Below are positions 40,480 to 49,352 of a stretch of DNA of 64,000 nucleotides, piece after piece. The notes below the pieces were generated by a model. That model worked only from the letters and a program-made list of their open reading frames with translations, ran no database searches and was not told the origin of the DNA. The translations under genes and the position numbers were made by a program. This DNA is from Candidatus Methylophosphatis haderslevensis. GTDB taxonomy: Bacteria; Pseudomonadota; Gammaproteobacteria; Burkholderiales; Rhodocyclaceae. The stretch is taken from NCBI GenBank assembly GCA_016711925.1, contig JADJSA010000002.1, positions 62,001 to 126,000 of the forward strand, written 5' to 3'. Within the stretch, counting starts at the first letter, position 1. Each line of letters opens with the position of its first letter.

Positions 40480-42363
40480 CTACAACAGCACCTGGGTGCC
40501 GAGTTCGACCACGCGGTTGGGCGGTAGCCTGAAGTAGCTAGCCGCGCCTTCGGACTGACGCGTCATCCAGCCGTAGAGCGCGCAGCGCCAGCCCGACATC
40601 GCGCCCGGGCCATCGACGATGGTCGAGCGGGCGACGAAGTAGGTAGTGTTCATCGGGTCGAGTTGCAGCCCCTGCGCGCCGGCCTGCGCCAGCGCCGGCG
40701 GCACATCCGGCTCTTCGCGAAAACCGAAATGCAGCGCGACACGGTAGATGCGCGGCGCAAGTTCGGTGACTTGCAACCGCTGCCCGGGATGGACGCGCGG
40801 CACTTCTTCGTTGACCACGTGCAGGAACACCGTGCGTTCGTGCATCACCTGGTAGTGTTTGAGATTGTGGAACAGCGCGCTCGGCACCAGCGTCGGGTCG
40901 GACGTGAGATACACCGCGGTGCCGGGAACCTGCGGCACGTCGGGTGCCGGGCCGTGCAGGAAGTCGCGCATCGGAATGTCGATCGCGCGGCGCTGCTCGG
41001 CGACCAGCAGGCTGCCGCGCTTCCAGGTGGTGAGCAGGATGAAGATGGCGCCGCCGAGCACCAGCGGCATCCAGCCGCCCTGCGCGATCTTGGTCAGGTT
41101 CGAGCCGAAGAACAGCATCTCGAGCAGGCCGAAGGCGACCAGCGCCAGCAGCAGCGCGATGCGCGCCCCGCCGCGCAGGTTCACGGTGACGAGGATCGCC
41201 AGCACCGTAGTAATGATCATGGTGCCCGACACGGCGATGCCGTAGGCCGCGGCCAGCGCGCCGGACGAGCGGAACTCCAGCACCAGATAGATCACCGCCG
41301 CCAGCATCAGCCAGTTCACCGTCGGCACGTAGATCTGGCCGCGCTCGGTGTCGGAGGTGTGCAGAACCCGGATGCGCGGCAGGTAGCCCATGCGCGTGGC
41401 CTGCAGCGTCATCGAATAGGCCCCGGTGATGGTGGCCTGCGAGGCGATCACGGTGGCCGCGGTGGCCAGGCCGACCAGCGGCAGCAGGAACCAGTCCGGC
41501 GCCAGCAGGTAGAACGGGTTGGCCGCCGCCTCCGGCTGGCGCAGCACCAGCGCACCCTGACCGAAGTAGTTGATCAGCAGCGACGGGCACACCAGCCCGT
41601 ACCAGGCAAGGCGCACCGGCCGCGCGCCGAAGTGGCCCATGTCGGCATACAGCGCTTCGCCACCGGTCAGCGAAAGGAATACCGCGCTGAGCAACAGGAA
41701 GGCGCCGCCCGGATGGGCGATCGCAAAATCCACCGCGTATGACGGATCGATTGCCCGCAGCACGCCCGGCGTCTCGATGATGCTCAGCGCGCCGAGTACC
41801 GCAAGGGTGGCAAACCAGACGCAGGTGACCGGGCCGAAGAACACGCCGACGCGCCCGGTGCCGTGGCGCTGGATCATGAACAGCGCCACCAGGATGCCGA
41901 CCGTCAGCGGGACGATGAAGTGCTCGAATTGCGGCGTCGCCACGCTCAGGCCTTCGATCGCCGAGAGCACGGAAATCGCCGGCGTGATGACCGCATCGCC
42001 GTAGAACAGCGCCGCCGCGAACACGCCGGCGACGATCACCGCCGCCGACAGCGCGGTGGACCCGCCCGCCAGACGGTGCGCCAGCGCCGTCAGCGCGAGC
42101 ACGCCGCCCTCGCCCTCGTTGTCGTACTTGAGCACGATCCACACATACTTGACCGAGACGATCAACATGATCGACCAGAACAGGCAGGACAGCGCCGCCA
42201 GCACATGCGGCTCGCTCGCGCTCATTCCATGTTCTCCGGCGAAGGCTTCCTTGAACGCATAGAGCGGACTGGTGCCGATATCGCCATAGACAACGCCAAG
42301 GGCAGCCAGCGTGAGCGCCGCAGTGCCCGGGCGCGAGTGAGCAGCAGTGGTCGATTGGGTCAT
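40480..42363 (-). CDS. kup: Low-affinity potassium transporter Kup
   Basis: 627 residues, the family norm (622 in E. coli). About twelve membrane helices, with the hallmark GVVYGDIGTSPLYAFKEAF near the N-terminus and GGVLALTALAHRL, then the cytoplasmic C-terminal domain with RDFLHGPAPDVPQVPGTAVYL. It is a proton-coupled potassium symporter. It lies 66 bases after kdpE on the same strand and so may be controlled directly by that two-component pair, which would be unusual. The ATG at 42363 gives MTQSTTAAHSRPG. Confidence 0.95.
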   Translation of the reverse strand: MTQSTTAAHSRPGTAALTLAALGVVYGDIGTSPLYAFKEAFAGEHGMSASEPHVLAALSCLFWSIMLIVSVKYVWIVLKYDNEGEGGVLALTALAHRLAGGSTALSAAVIVAGVFAAALFYGDAVITPAISVLSAIEGLSVATPQFEHFIVPLTVGILVALFMIQRHGTGRVGVFFGPVTCVWFATLAVLGALSIIETPGVLRAIDPSYAVDFAIAHPGGAFLLLSAVFLSLTGGEALYADMGHFGARPVRLAWYGLVCPSLLINYFGQGALVLRQPEAAANPFYLLAPDWFLLPLVGLATAATVIASQATITGAYSMTLQATRMGYLPRIRVLHTSDTERGQIYVPTVNWLMLAAVIYLVLEFRSSGALAAAYGIAVSGTMIITTVLAILVTVNLRGGARIALLLALVAFGLLEMLFFGSNLTKIAQGGWMPLVLGGAIFILLTTWKRGSLLVAEQRRAIDIPMRDFLHGPAPDVPQVPGTAVYLTSDPTLVPSALFHNLKHYQVMHERTVFLHVVNEEVPRVHPGQRLQVTELAPRIYRVALHFGFREEPDVPPALAQAGAQGLQLDPMNTTYFVARSTIVDGPGAMSGWRCALYGWMTRQSEGAASYFRLPPNRVVELGTQVLL

Positions 42364-42429
42364 GGTGTGATGGAAGTGATGCAGTCGGGTTGAAGAGTCT
42401 GTTGAACGACCGACCGGCGCGGCGCCGGC

Positions 42430-43122
42430 TCACATGGCAAAGCGGTAGCCGACACCGGTCTCGGTCAGGATATGGCGCGGCTGCGCCGGATCGCGTTCGA
42501 GTTTCTGGCGCAAGTGGCCGACGTAGATGCGCAGGTAGTGATTGCTTTCGCCGTAACCGGGGCCCCACACCTCGCGCAGCAGATGGCGATGGGTCAGCAC
42601 CTTGCCGTGGCCGGCAAGCAGCGCGCACAGCAGGCGGAATTCGATCGGGGTCAGGTGCAACGGCTCGCCGCCGCGTGTGACGCTGCGCCGCGGCAGATCC
42701 ACTTCGATGTCGCCGAAACCGACCAGCGGCGACGCGTCGGCGTCGCTGATCCGCGCCCGGCGCAGCAATGCCCTCACCCGCGCCAGCAGTTCGCCAAGCG
42801 AGAAGGGCTTGGTCAGATAGTCGTCGGCGCCGGCATCGAGCACGTCGATCTTGTCGTTCTCGGTGGAGCGGGCGGACAGGATCAGGATCGGCACCGCCGA
42901 CCAGGTGCGCACATCCTCGACGAAGCGCACGCCGTCGCCGTCGGGCAGGCCCAGGTCGAGAATGATCAGCGACGGTTTGCGCGTCGAGGCCTCGGTCAAC
43001 CCTTGCGTCATGGTGCCGGATTCGATCACGCGACAGCCTTCTTCTTCCAGCGCGGTACGCACGACGCGGCGAATCTGCGGCTCGTCCTCGACCACCAGCA
43101 CGCAGGCGAGCGGCTCGCTCAT
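42430..43122 (-). CDS. kdpE: KdpE-type response regulator
   Basis: 230 residues, OmpR/PhoB type. The receiver has VLVVEDEPQIRRVVR, phospho-Asp in LIILDLGLPDGDG and Lys in TKPFSLGELLARV. The winged helix at the C-terminus has LTPIEFRLLCALLAGHGKVL and YVGHLRQKLERDP. The overall match is best to KdpE. The start is the ATG at 43122, one base after the KdpD-like kinase stop; an upstream extension to 43395 runs inside the kinase gene and is rejected. No kdpFABC pump genes are in view. kup follows on the same strand. Confidence 0.9.
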   Translation of the reverse strand: MSEPLACVLVVEDEPQIRRVVRTALEEEGCRVIESGTMTQGLTEASTRKPSLIILDLGLPDGDGVRFVEDVRTWSAVPILILSARSTENDKIDVLDAGADDYLTKPFSLGELLARVRALLRRARISDADASPLVGFGDIEVDLPRRSVTRGGEPLHLTPIEFRLLCALLAGHGKVLTHRHLLREVWGPGYGESNHYLRIYVGHLRQKLERDPAQPRHILTETGVGYRFAM

Positions 43123-43123
43123 T

Positions 43124-44689
43124 TTATTCGGTTCCCGCGGCAACGGACTCGGTTTCCATCGTCGGCGGCGTGCCGCGCGGCAGCGTGAAGCGGACGCAGG
43201 CGCCACCTCCGGCGGGATTCTCCGCGACGATGCCACCGCCATGGGCTTCGACGATCGCACGGCAGATCGCCAGGCCGACGCCGACGCCCGGCACCACCGA
43301 TTCGGCCGCGCCGCGCTCGAACAACTCGAATACGCGTTGCAGCCGATCGGGAGCAAAGCCCGCTCCCGGGTTGCGCACCTCGATGACCACGACATCCGGC
43401 TGCGCGTGCGCCGAGATGCCGATCGGCGCCCCCGGCGGCGAATACTTGGCCGCGTTCTCCAGCAGATTGCAGAACACCCGCTCCATCAACACCGCGTCGA
43501 ATTCCAGCGGCGGCAAGTCGCGCGGCAGGCTGACGGTGATTTCGTGCTGCGCGAGGCTGCTGCCGAGCAGCTTGATGCTGGCGCCGATCACTTCTTCCAG
43601 CGGCTGCCATTCCTTGCGCAAAGTCACCGCGCCGCATTGCAGCCGGGCCATGTCGAGCAGGTTGCCGACCATCCGGTCGAGCCGCGCCGCCTGGTCGCGG
43701 ATCGCGCCGGCCGTCTCCTGCGCTGCGGGCGGCAGCGGCGGATGTGCCCTGACCAGCGAATCGGCGAGCCCGAACAACGCGGCAAGCGGCGTGCGCACGT
43801 CGTGCGACAACGCAGACAGGACCGAACTGCGCAAGCGCTCGGACACCATGCCGATCTGCGATTCGTGGGCCAGTTCGACCAGGTGTACGCGTTCGATCGC
43901 GGTGGCCACCAGCGAGGCCATGGCCTCGATCAGCGGCCGCTGCCCGGTCAGGCTCCCGACGTGCTCGCGCGGTATCGCGATCGCCAGCACGCCGTGCGTG
44001 TGCGTCGCGACCGACAGGGGCAGATAGAGGCAATGCACGTCGCCATCGGTCGTGTCGTCGAACTCCATCGACTCGCGTTGTTTGAACACGCGTTGCGCGG
44101 CGGCGTGCTCCGCCAGCATGGAGACGCGATTGCCTTCTTCAACCAGTTTCACCGTGTCGCCGCGACCGGCGACGAACAACCAGCTCGTCGCCCGAAAGCC
44201 TGCGCCAAGATAGGTTCGCGTCGCTTGCGCCACTTGCTGGTGCGACAGCGCGCCGGCCAGCGCTTGCGCGAGGCCGTTGAGCGAGCGCATCTGGGCCTCG
44301 CGGGCGATCGCCTCCTCGGCACTGCGCTGCAGCCCCGCCGTCAGGCGGGTAATGATCAGTGCCACGACCAGCATGACGGCAAACACCACCAGATACTGCG
44401 CGTCGCTGACCGCGAACGAGAACCGCGGCGGAATGAAGAAGAAATCGAACAGCGCGACGCTGGCGAAGGCGGCGACGATCGCAGCCCGGCGTCCAAGCCG
44501 GAAGGCGACGAGGGCCACCAGCAGCAGGAACAGCATTGCGGTGTTCGCGTGATCGAGCACGTCGTGCAGCGGCGTCAGGATCAGCGCAAGCAGACAGGTG
44601 GCGGCGAAGGCCAGCGCCTGGCCGCGCCAGTCGGTGACCGGTGGTCCGGCAGTTTCGATCGTGGGATCGTGGGACAGAAGTGGATTCAT
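43124..44689 (-). CDS. KdpD-like sensor kinase lacking the N-terminal KdpD and Usp domains
   Basis: 521 residues from the ATG at 44689 (MNPLLSHDPTIETAG). Four close membrane helices (DUF4118, about 25-120) are followed by a GAF-like region (about 150-270), then HisKA with the phospho-His in SALSHDVRTPLAAL and HATPase with NLLENAAKYSPPGA and GVGVGLAICRAIVEAHGG. Full-length KdpD (about 895 residues) carries some 370 extra N-terminal residues with a Walker A motif and a universal-stress domain, absent here; upstream sequence to 45175 is a repeat and spacer, not the missing domain. The kinase core and transmembrane module remain complete, so it should still act on the adjacent KdpE. Confidence 0.88.
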   Translation of the reverse strand: MNPLLSHDPTIETAGPPVTDWRGQALAFAATCLLALILTPLHDVLDHANTAMLFLLLVALVAFRLGRRAAIVAAFASVALFDFFFIPPRFSFAVSDAQYLVVFAVMLVVALIITRLTAGLQRSAEEAIAREAQMRSLNGLAQALAGALSHQQVAQATRTYLGAGFRATSWLFVAGRGDTVKLVEEGNRVSMLAEHAAAQRVFKQRESMEFDDTTDGDVHCLYLPLSVATHTHGVLAIAIPREHVGSLTGQRPLIEAMASLVATAIERVHLVELAHESQIGMVSERLRSSVLSALSHDVRTPLAALFGLADSLVRAHPPLPPAAQETAGAIRDQAARLDRMVGNLLDMARLQCGAVTLRKEWQPLEEVIGASIKLLGSSLAQHEITVSLPRDLPPLEFDAVLMERVFCNLLENAAKYSPPGAPIGISAHAQPDVVVIEVRNPGAGFAPDRLQRVFELFERGAAESVVPGVGVGLAICRAIVEAHGGGIVAENPAGGGACVRFTLPRGTPPTMETESVAAGTE

Positions 44690-45047
44690 CTCGCTCGATT
44701 GCCTTCGCGGTTCCTGCAGTGCCCCCGATTCTCCGCCGGCCGATGTAAAAACGGTGTATGCAACGCGCGGCCCATACCCAGGCGCCGAAAATGCCGGATC
44801 GGTCGATCCATCATCCGGCGCGCCAAGCCCCTTGCCGCGCGCGCAACCATCGACCAGCCCGGGATCCGCATGGAATGGACCTCTCCGGCCATCGCTTGCC
44901 GCAGATCGCCATTCCATGCGGCTCGCAGGCCGGGCACTCCGCGAATGCCGGCGGCTCGGCGACTGCCCGCGAACGATGCGCCGGGCCGCTCCGGCGCTCG
45001 CGGTAGAATGCGGCAACTCTCCGCTGCCCCAATCGTCTACAGTCGCC
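44690..45047. other. Spacer between the kdpD-like and dsbB genes
   Basis: 358 bases separating divergent genes. No credible reading frame is seen. It contains the repeat at 44863-44933. A TAGAAT hexamer at 45004-45009 could be the -10 of dsbB, but no good -35 was found. Confidence 0.5.
44863..44933. repeat. Dispersed intergenic repeat, copy 6 (short type)
   Basis: GATCCGCATGGAATGG at 44863-44878 and AGATCGCCATTCCATGCGG at 44903-44921 form an inverted repeat with a GCTCGCAGGCCGG tail. Very similar to 40394-40464, with small changes concentrated in the loop, which favours a folded structure under selection. Confidence 0.7.
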
Positions 45048-45554
45048 ATGAACGCATTGCTCAACTCACGCCGCGCCGGCTTTGCCGCGATCCTTGCAAT
45101 CTGCGCCGGATTGATCGGCTTCGGACTGTGGCTGCAGCAGGCCAGGGGGCTGGAACCCTGCCCGATGTGCGTCATGCAGCGCTTCGCGTTCGTGGCAGCG
45201 GGGCTGGTTGCGCTGATCGGCGCGCTGCACGGACCGGCTGGCTGGGGAAGGCGAATCTATTCGCTGCTGATCCTGCTGGCGGCCGGCGCCGGCGCCAGCG
45301 TGGCGGTGCGCCAGTCGTGGCTGCAGCACAATCCGCCCAAGGTTGCCGAGTGCGGCGCCGATCTCGGTTTCATGCTCGACAGCTTTCCGCTGACCGATGC
45401 GCTGCCGATGATTTTTCGCGGTGCCGGCGATTGCTCCACGGTGCAATGGACCTTTGCCGGGATGTCGATCCCCGAGTGGGCGCTGGTGTGGTTCGTGGTG
45501 ATCGGCGCGATTGCCGCGATCCAGTTGTTCGCCGGCAGCCCGTCCCGCCGCTGA
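45048..45554 (+). CDS. dsbB: Disulfide bond formation protein DsbB
   Basis: 168 residues with four membrane helices. The first periplasmic redox pair is Cys38-Cys41 in LEPCPMCVMQR and the second is Cys101 and Cys128 in AECGADLGF and GAGDCSTVQW. Both are required to pass electrons from DsbA to quinone. Arg45, next to the first pair, is the conserved quinone-contact residue. The start is the ATG at 45048 (MNALLNSRRAGFAA). It is convergent with nirD. DsbA is not in the window. Confidence 0.93.
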   Translation: MNALLNSRRAGFAAILAICAGLIGFGLWLQQARGLEPCPMCVMQRFAFVAAGLVALIGALHGPAGWGRRIYSLLILLAAGAGASVAVRQSWLQHNPPKVAECGADLGFMLDSFPLTDALPMIFRGAGDCSTVQWTFAGMSIPEWALVWFVVIGAIAAIQLFAGSPSRR

Positions 45555-45586
45555 AACGGCCGGACCGGCGGCCGGTCGCGGTTCCG

Positions 45587-45940
45587 TCAATCGTCCGCCG
45601 CGATGAACACCTGGTCGTTTTCCACCTTGATGCGATAGCGCCTGACGCAGCCTTCGTCCGGCGCGCAGGCGTGCCCGGTGTCGAGCCGGATCTGCCAGCC
45701 GTGCAGCGGGCAGGCCACCCGCCGGTCGAACACGATGCCCTGCGACAGCGGCCCGCCCTTGTGCGGACAGCGGTCTTCGAGCGCATGAACCTGGTCGTCG
45801 GCAGTGCGAAACAGCGCGACCCGGATGCCGCCGAGTTCCACCACCCGCGAACCCCGGCGCGGTATCTCGTCGAGCCCGCAGACGCCCGTCCATTCGGCCA
45901 TGACAGGCGGCTCGATGCCGGTTTGCTCGCCGCCGATCAT
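45587..45940 (-). CDS. nirD: Nitrite reductase (NADH) small subunit
   Basis: 117 residues with a complete Rieske-type [2Fe-2S] motif: Cys58-Pro-His60 in EDRCPHKGG and Cys77-Pro-Leu-His80 in RVACPLHGW. Many NirD proteins have lost these ligands, so a real cluster is likely here. It partners NirB in six-electron reduction of nitrite to ammonium in the cytoplasm. The start ATG overlaps the nirB stop (ATGA), which fixes the N-terminus as MIGGEQTGIEPP; MAEWTGVCGL at residue 14 is the alternative. It is the last gene of the nitrate operon. Confidence 0.93.
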   Translation of the reverse strand: MIGGEQTGIEPPVMAEWTGVCGLDEIPRRGSRVVELGGIRVALFRTADDQVHALEDRCPHKGGPLSQGIVFDRRVACPLHGWQIRLDTGHACAPDEGCVRRYRIKVENDQVFIAADD

Positions 45941-48414
45941 GCCGGCTGCGCCTGGCCGCTGGTCGTCGCGCCCCGGCGATGCAGCGTCAGCGGCGTGAAT
46001 TCGTGCTTGTCGAGGCCGGCGGCGCGTTCCGCCCAGGGATCGCGGTAATCCTGCACGGCATAGAGCAGGCGCTCGTACAGCGCCTTGCGACTGGCCGCAT
46101 CGTCCACCACCCGCGACTTGATGTAGTCGAGCCCGGCGCGCTGCACGTAATGCACGGTGCGATCGAGGTAGCGCGCCTCCTCGCGGTAGAGTTGCAGGAA
46201 CGCGGCCGAGTATTCGAGCACCGCATCGTCATCGGGCACCTTGCACAGGAACTGCGCGACTTCGGTCTTGATGCCGCCGTTGCCCGCCACGTACAACTCA
46301 TATCCGCCGTCGACGCCGATCACACCGACATCCTTGATGCCCGCCTCGGCGCAATTCCTCGGACAGCCCGAGACGGCGAGCTTGACCTTGTGCGGGCTCC
46401 ACATGCCGAACAGCATCTTCTCGAGTTTGACGCCCATGCTCATCGACAGCTGCGTGCCGAAACGGCAATGCTCGGCGCCGACGCAGGTCTTCACGGTGCG
46501 CAGGCTCTTGCCGTAGGCATGGCCCGAGACCATGCCGGCAGCGGCGAAGTCGGACCACATCCGCGGCAGATCTTCCTTCCTGACGCCGAGCAGGTCGATG
46601 CGCTGGCCGCCAGTGACCTTCAGTGTGGGCACGTTGTACTTCTCGGCGGCATCGGCGATCGCGCGCAACTCCTGCGGCGTGGTGAGCCCGCCCCACATGC
46701 GCGGTACCACCGAGTAGGTGCCGTCCTTCTGGATGTTGGCGTGCGCCCGCTCGTTGATGAAGCGGCTCTGCGGATCGTCCTGCGCTTGGTGTGGCCAGGT
46801 GCTGATGAGGTAATAGTTGAGCGCCGGGCGGCAGGATGCGCAGCCGTTGGGCGTGAGCCAGTTCATGCCCTGCTGCACCTCGGGAATCGTCAGCCACTTG
46901 TTCTTGCGGATCGCCTCGCGCACCGCTTCGTGAGTGTGATCGGTGCAACCGCACACCGGCTTGTTCCTGGAATCCGCCGGCTGGTAGGCGCCGCCGACGC
47001 ACGAGGCGAGTATCTGCTCGACCAGGCCGGTGCAGGAGCCGCAGGAACTGGAGGCTTTGGTGTGCTTGCGCACGTCGTCGAGCGAGAACAGGCCGTGGGT
47101 CTTGATCGTCTTGACAATCTCGCCCTTGCACACGCCGTTGCAGCCGCACACCTGTGCGCTGTCGGGCATGGCCGCCGCATGCGACTCGCCCTTGTGGCCG
47201 GTATCGCCGAGGTGGTTGCGGCCGAACATCAGGTGGTCGCGCACGTCGTGCACATCCTGCCGGTCCTTCATGAGCTGGAAATACCACGAGCCATCCGCCG
47301 TGTCGCCGTAGAGCACCGAGCCGACGATGCGGTTGTCCTTGAGCAGGATGCGCTTGTACACGCCGCCCTGGCGGTCGTGAAGCACGATTTCCTCGGCGTC
47401 CGTGCCGCTGAAATCGCCGGCGGAAAAGACATCGATGCCGGTGACCTTGAGCTTGGTCGACACCACCGAGCCCTGGTAGCGCCCGATGCCGAAATTCGCC
47501 AGATGATTCGCGCACACCTTGGCCTGTTCGAAAAGCGGCGCCACCAGGCCGTAGGCCACGCCGCGGTGTTCGACACATTCGCCCACGCCGTAGATGCGCG
47601 GGTCGAATGTCTGCATGGTGTCATTGACTACGATGCCGCGATTGCAGTGCAGGCCTGCCGCCCTGGCCAGTTCGATGTTGGGGCGGATGCCGGCGGCCAT
47701 CACCACGATGTCGGCCGGCAGGGTTTCGCCGTCCTTGAAGCGGATCGCACACACGCGCCCCGACCCGCCCTGAACGAGTTCTTCGGTCTGCTTCTCCAGT
47801 TTGAACCTGAGGCCCTTCTTTTCCAGCGAAGCCTGCAGCATGTCGGCGGCTTCGCGGTCGAGCTGGCGCTCCATGATCCACGGCATCAGATGCACCACGG
47901 TCACATCCATGCCGCGCAGCGCCAGGCCGTTGGCCGCTTCCAGACCGAGCAGGCCGGCGCCGATCACCACCGCGTGCCTGTGCGACTTGGCCGCCTCGAT
48001 CATCGCTTCGGTGTCGGCGATGTCGCGATAGCTGATGACGCCCGGCAAATCCTTGCCCGGCACCGGCAGGATGAACGGCGACGAGCCGGTTGCGATCAGC
48101 AGGCGATCGTACTCGGCTTGCGTGCCGTCTTCGGCGATCACGACGCGGTGGATGCGATCGATCTCGATGACCTTCTTGCCGGCATGCAGCGTGATCTCGT
48201 TGTCGCGATACCAGTCGAGATCGTTGAGCATGATCTCCGGCAGCGTCATCTCGCCCGAGAGCACCGGCGAGAGCAGGATGCGGTTGTAGTTACCGTGCGG
48301 CTCGGCGCCGAACACGGTGATGTCGTAGAGATCCGGCGCGTACTTGCGCAACTCCTCGAGCGTGCGCACGCCGGCCATGCCATTGCCGATCATCACCAGT
48401 TTCATCCGGTTCAT
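45937..48414 (-). CDS. nirB: Nitrite reductase (NADH) large subunit
   Basis: 825 residues. The N-terminal FAD/NAD domains have LVMIGNGMAGVRTLEEL and VVIGAGLLGLEAANGLALRG. The BFD-like [2Fe-2S] domain has VCGCNGVCKGEIV and SSSCGSCTGLV. The sulfite/nitrite-reductase half has the siroheme-[4Fe-4S] ligands CVGAEHCRFG and CPRNCAEAG. It moves electrons from NADH through FAD and Fe-S centres to siroheme, making ammonium from nitrite. It overlaps nirD by four bases and follows nrtD after 67 bases. A sirohydrochlorin chelatase gene is at 59231. The start at 48414 gives MNRMKLVMIGNG. Confidence 0.96.
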   Translation of the reverse strand: MNRMKLVMIGNGMAGVRTLEELRKYAPDLYDITVFGAEPHGNYNRILLSPVLSGEMTLPEIMLNDLDWYRDNEITLHAGKKVIEIDRIHRVVIAEDGTQAEYDRLLIATGSSPFILPVPGKDLPGVISYRDIADTEAMIEAAKSHRHAVVIGAGLLGLEAANGLALRGMDVTVVHLMPWIMERQLDREAADMLQASLEKKGLRFKLEKQTEELVQGGSGRVCAIRFKDGETLPADIVVMAAGIRPNIELARAAGLHCNRGIVVNDTMQTFDPRIYGVGECVEHRGVAYGLVAPLFEQAKVCANHLANFGIGRYQGSVVSTKLKVTGIDVFSAGDFSGTDAEEIVLHDRQGGVYKRILLKDNRIVGSVLYGDTADGSWYFQLMKDRQDVHDVRDHLMFGRNHLGDTGHKGESHAAAMPDSAQVCGCNGVCKGEIVKTIKTHGLFSLDDVRKHTKASSSCGSCTGLVEQILASCVGGAYQPADSRNKPVCGCTDHTHEAVREAIRKNKWLTIPEVQQGMNWLTPNGCASCRPALNYYLISTWPHQAQDDPQSRFINERAHANIQKDGTYSVVPRMWGGLTTPQELRAIADAAEKYNVPTLKVTGGQRIDLLGVRKEDLPRMWSDFAAAGMVSGHAYGKSLRTVKTCVGAEHCRFGTQLSMSMGVKLEKMLFGMWSPHKVKLAVSGCPRNCAEAGIKDVGVIGVDGGYELYVAGNGGIKTEVAQFLCKVPDDDAVLEYSAAFLQLYREEARYLDRTVHYVQRAGLDYIKSRVVDDAASRKALYERLLYAVQDYRDPWAERAAGLDKHEFTPLTLHRRGATTSGQAQPA

Positions 48415-48481
48415 TTCCGGTCATCCCGCACAAGCGAAAAACGCGGCGAGCACGGCCTGGCGCGTAACACGCAAGGCACGC

Positions 48482-49276
48482 TCACGCCGCCTTCCTTAGT
48501 TGCTTCTGGTACAGGAACTCGAGCAGCGCCGCACGGTGGTCGACGAACTTCGCGTCGTGCGCCAGATCGAGCCGCCGGCGCGGCCACGGCAGATCGACCT
48601 TGAGGATTTCGCCGATGGTCGCGGCCGGCCCGTTGGTCATCATGACGATGCGGTCGGACAGCAGCACCGCCTCGTCGACATCGTGGGTCACCATGACCAC
48701 GGTTGCGCCGGTTTCTTCCATCACGTTCATCAGTTCGTCCTGCAGGCTGGCGCGCGTCAGCGCATCGAGAGCGCCGAAGGGTTCGTCCATCAGCAGGATC
48801 TTCGGCTCCATCGCAAAGGCGCGGGCGATGCCGACGCGCTGCTTCATGCCACCGGAGATTTCGTGCGGATATTTGTGCATGGCATGGTCCATGTGCACCA
48901 GCGCCAGGGCATCCCTGGTGCGCACCTTGAGTTTCGGCTTGCCTTCCTTCTGGCCGAAGACACGCTCGACCGCGAGATAGACGTTTTCGAAACAGGTCAG
49001 CCAGGGTAGCAGCGAGTGGTTCTGGAACACCACGGCACGCTCGGGGCCGGGGCCGGCGATCTCGCGCCCATCACACAACAGCAGGCCGCTCGACGGCAGG
49101 GTGAGGCCGGCGATCAGGTTGAGCAGCGTCGACTTGCCACAGCCGGAATGGCCGATCAGCGTGACGACTTCGCCCTGCGAGATCGTCAGGTCGATGTCGC
49201 GCAGGGCGACGAAGGCGCCCTGCTTGGTGTCGAAACTCATGCCGACGTTCTCGACTTTCACCATGGGTAGGGCCAT
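48482..49276 (-). CDS. nrtD: Nitrate ABC transporter ATP-binding protein
   Basis: 264 residues from the ATG at 49276, with GGAG eight bases upstream; a start at 49324 is possible but less conserved. Walker A is GHSGCGKSTLLN, the Q-loop is VVFQNHSLLPWL, the signature is ISGGMKQRVGIARA and Walker B is ILLMDEPFGALDAL, followed by the His switch in VMVTHDVDEA. The family is the NrtCD/SsuB/TauB group. There is no C-terminal NrtA-like domain, so it is the short NrtD type. It energises nitrate uptake with the permease and binding protein genes just upstream on the same strand. Confidence 0.93.
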   Translation of the reverse strand: MALPMVKVENVGMSFDTKQGAFVALRDIDLTISQGEVVTLIGHSGCGKSTLLNLIAGLTLPSSGLLLCDGREIAGPGPERAVVFQNHSLLPWLTCFENVYLAVERVFGQKEGKPKLKVRTRDALALVHMDHAMHKYPHEISGGMKQRVGIARAFAMEPKILLMDEPFGALDALTRASLQDELMNVMEETGATVVMVTHDVDEAVLLSDRIVMMTNGPAATIGEILKVDLPWPRRRLDLAHDAKFVDHRAALLEFLYQKQLRKAA

Positions 49277-49352
49277 TTTTCGTCTCCGTGAAGGATGAAG
49301 GGTGAGCGGTGAGGAGTGGCGCAAGATTGCCTCACGCCTTTTCCCTTACGCC

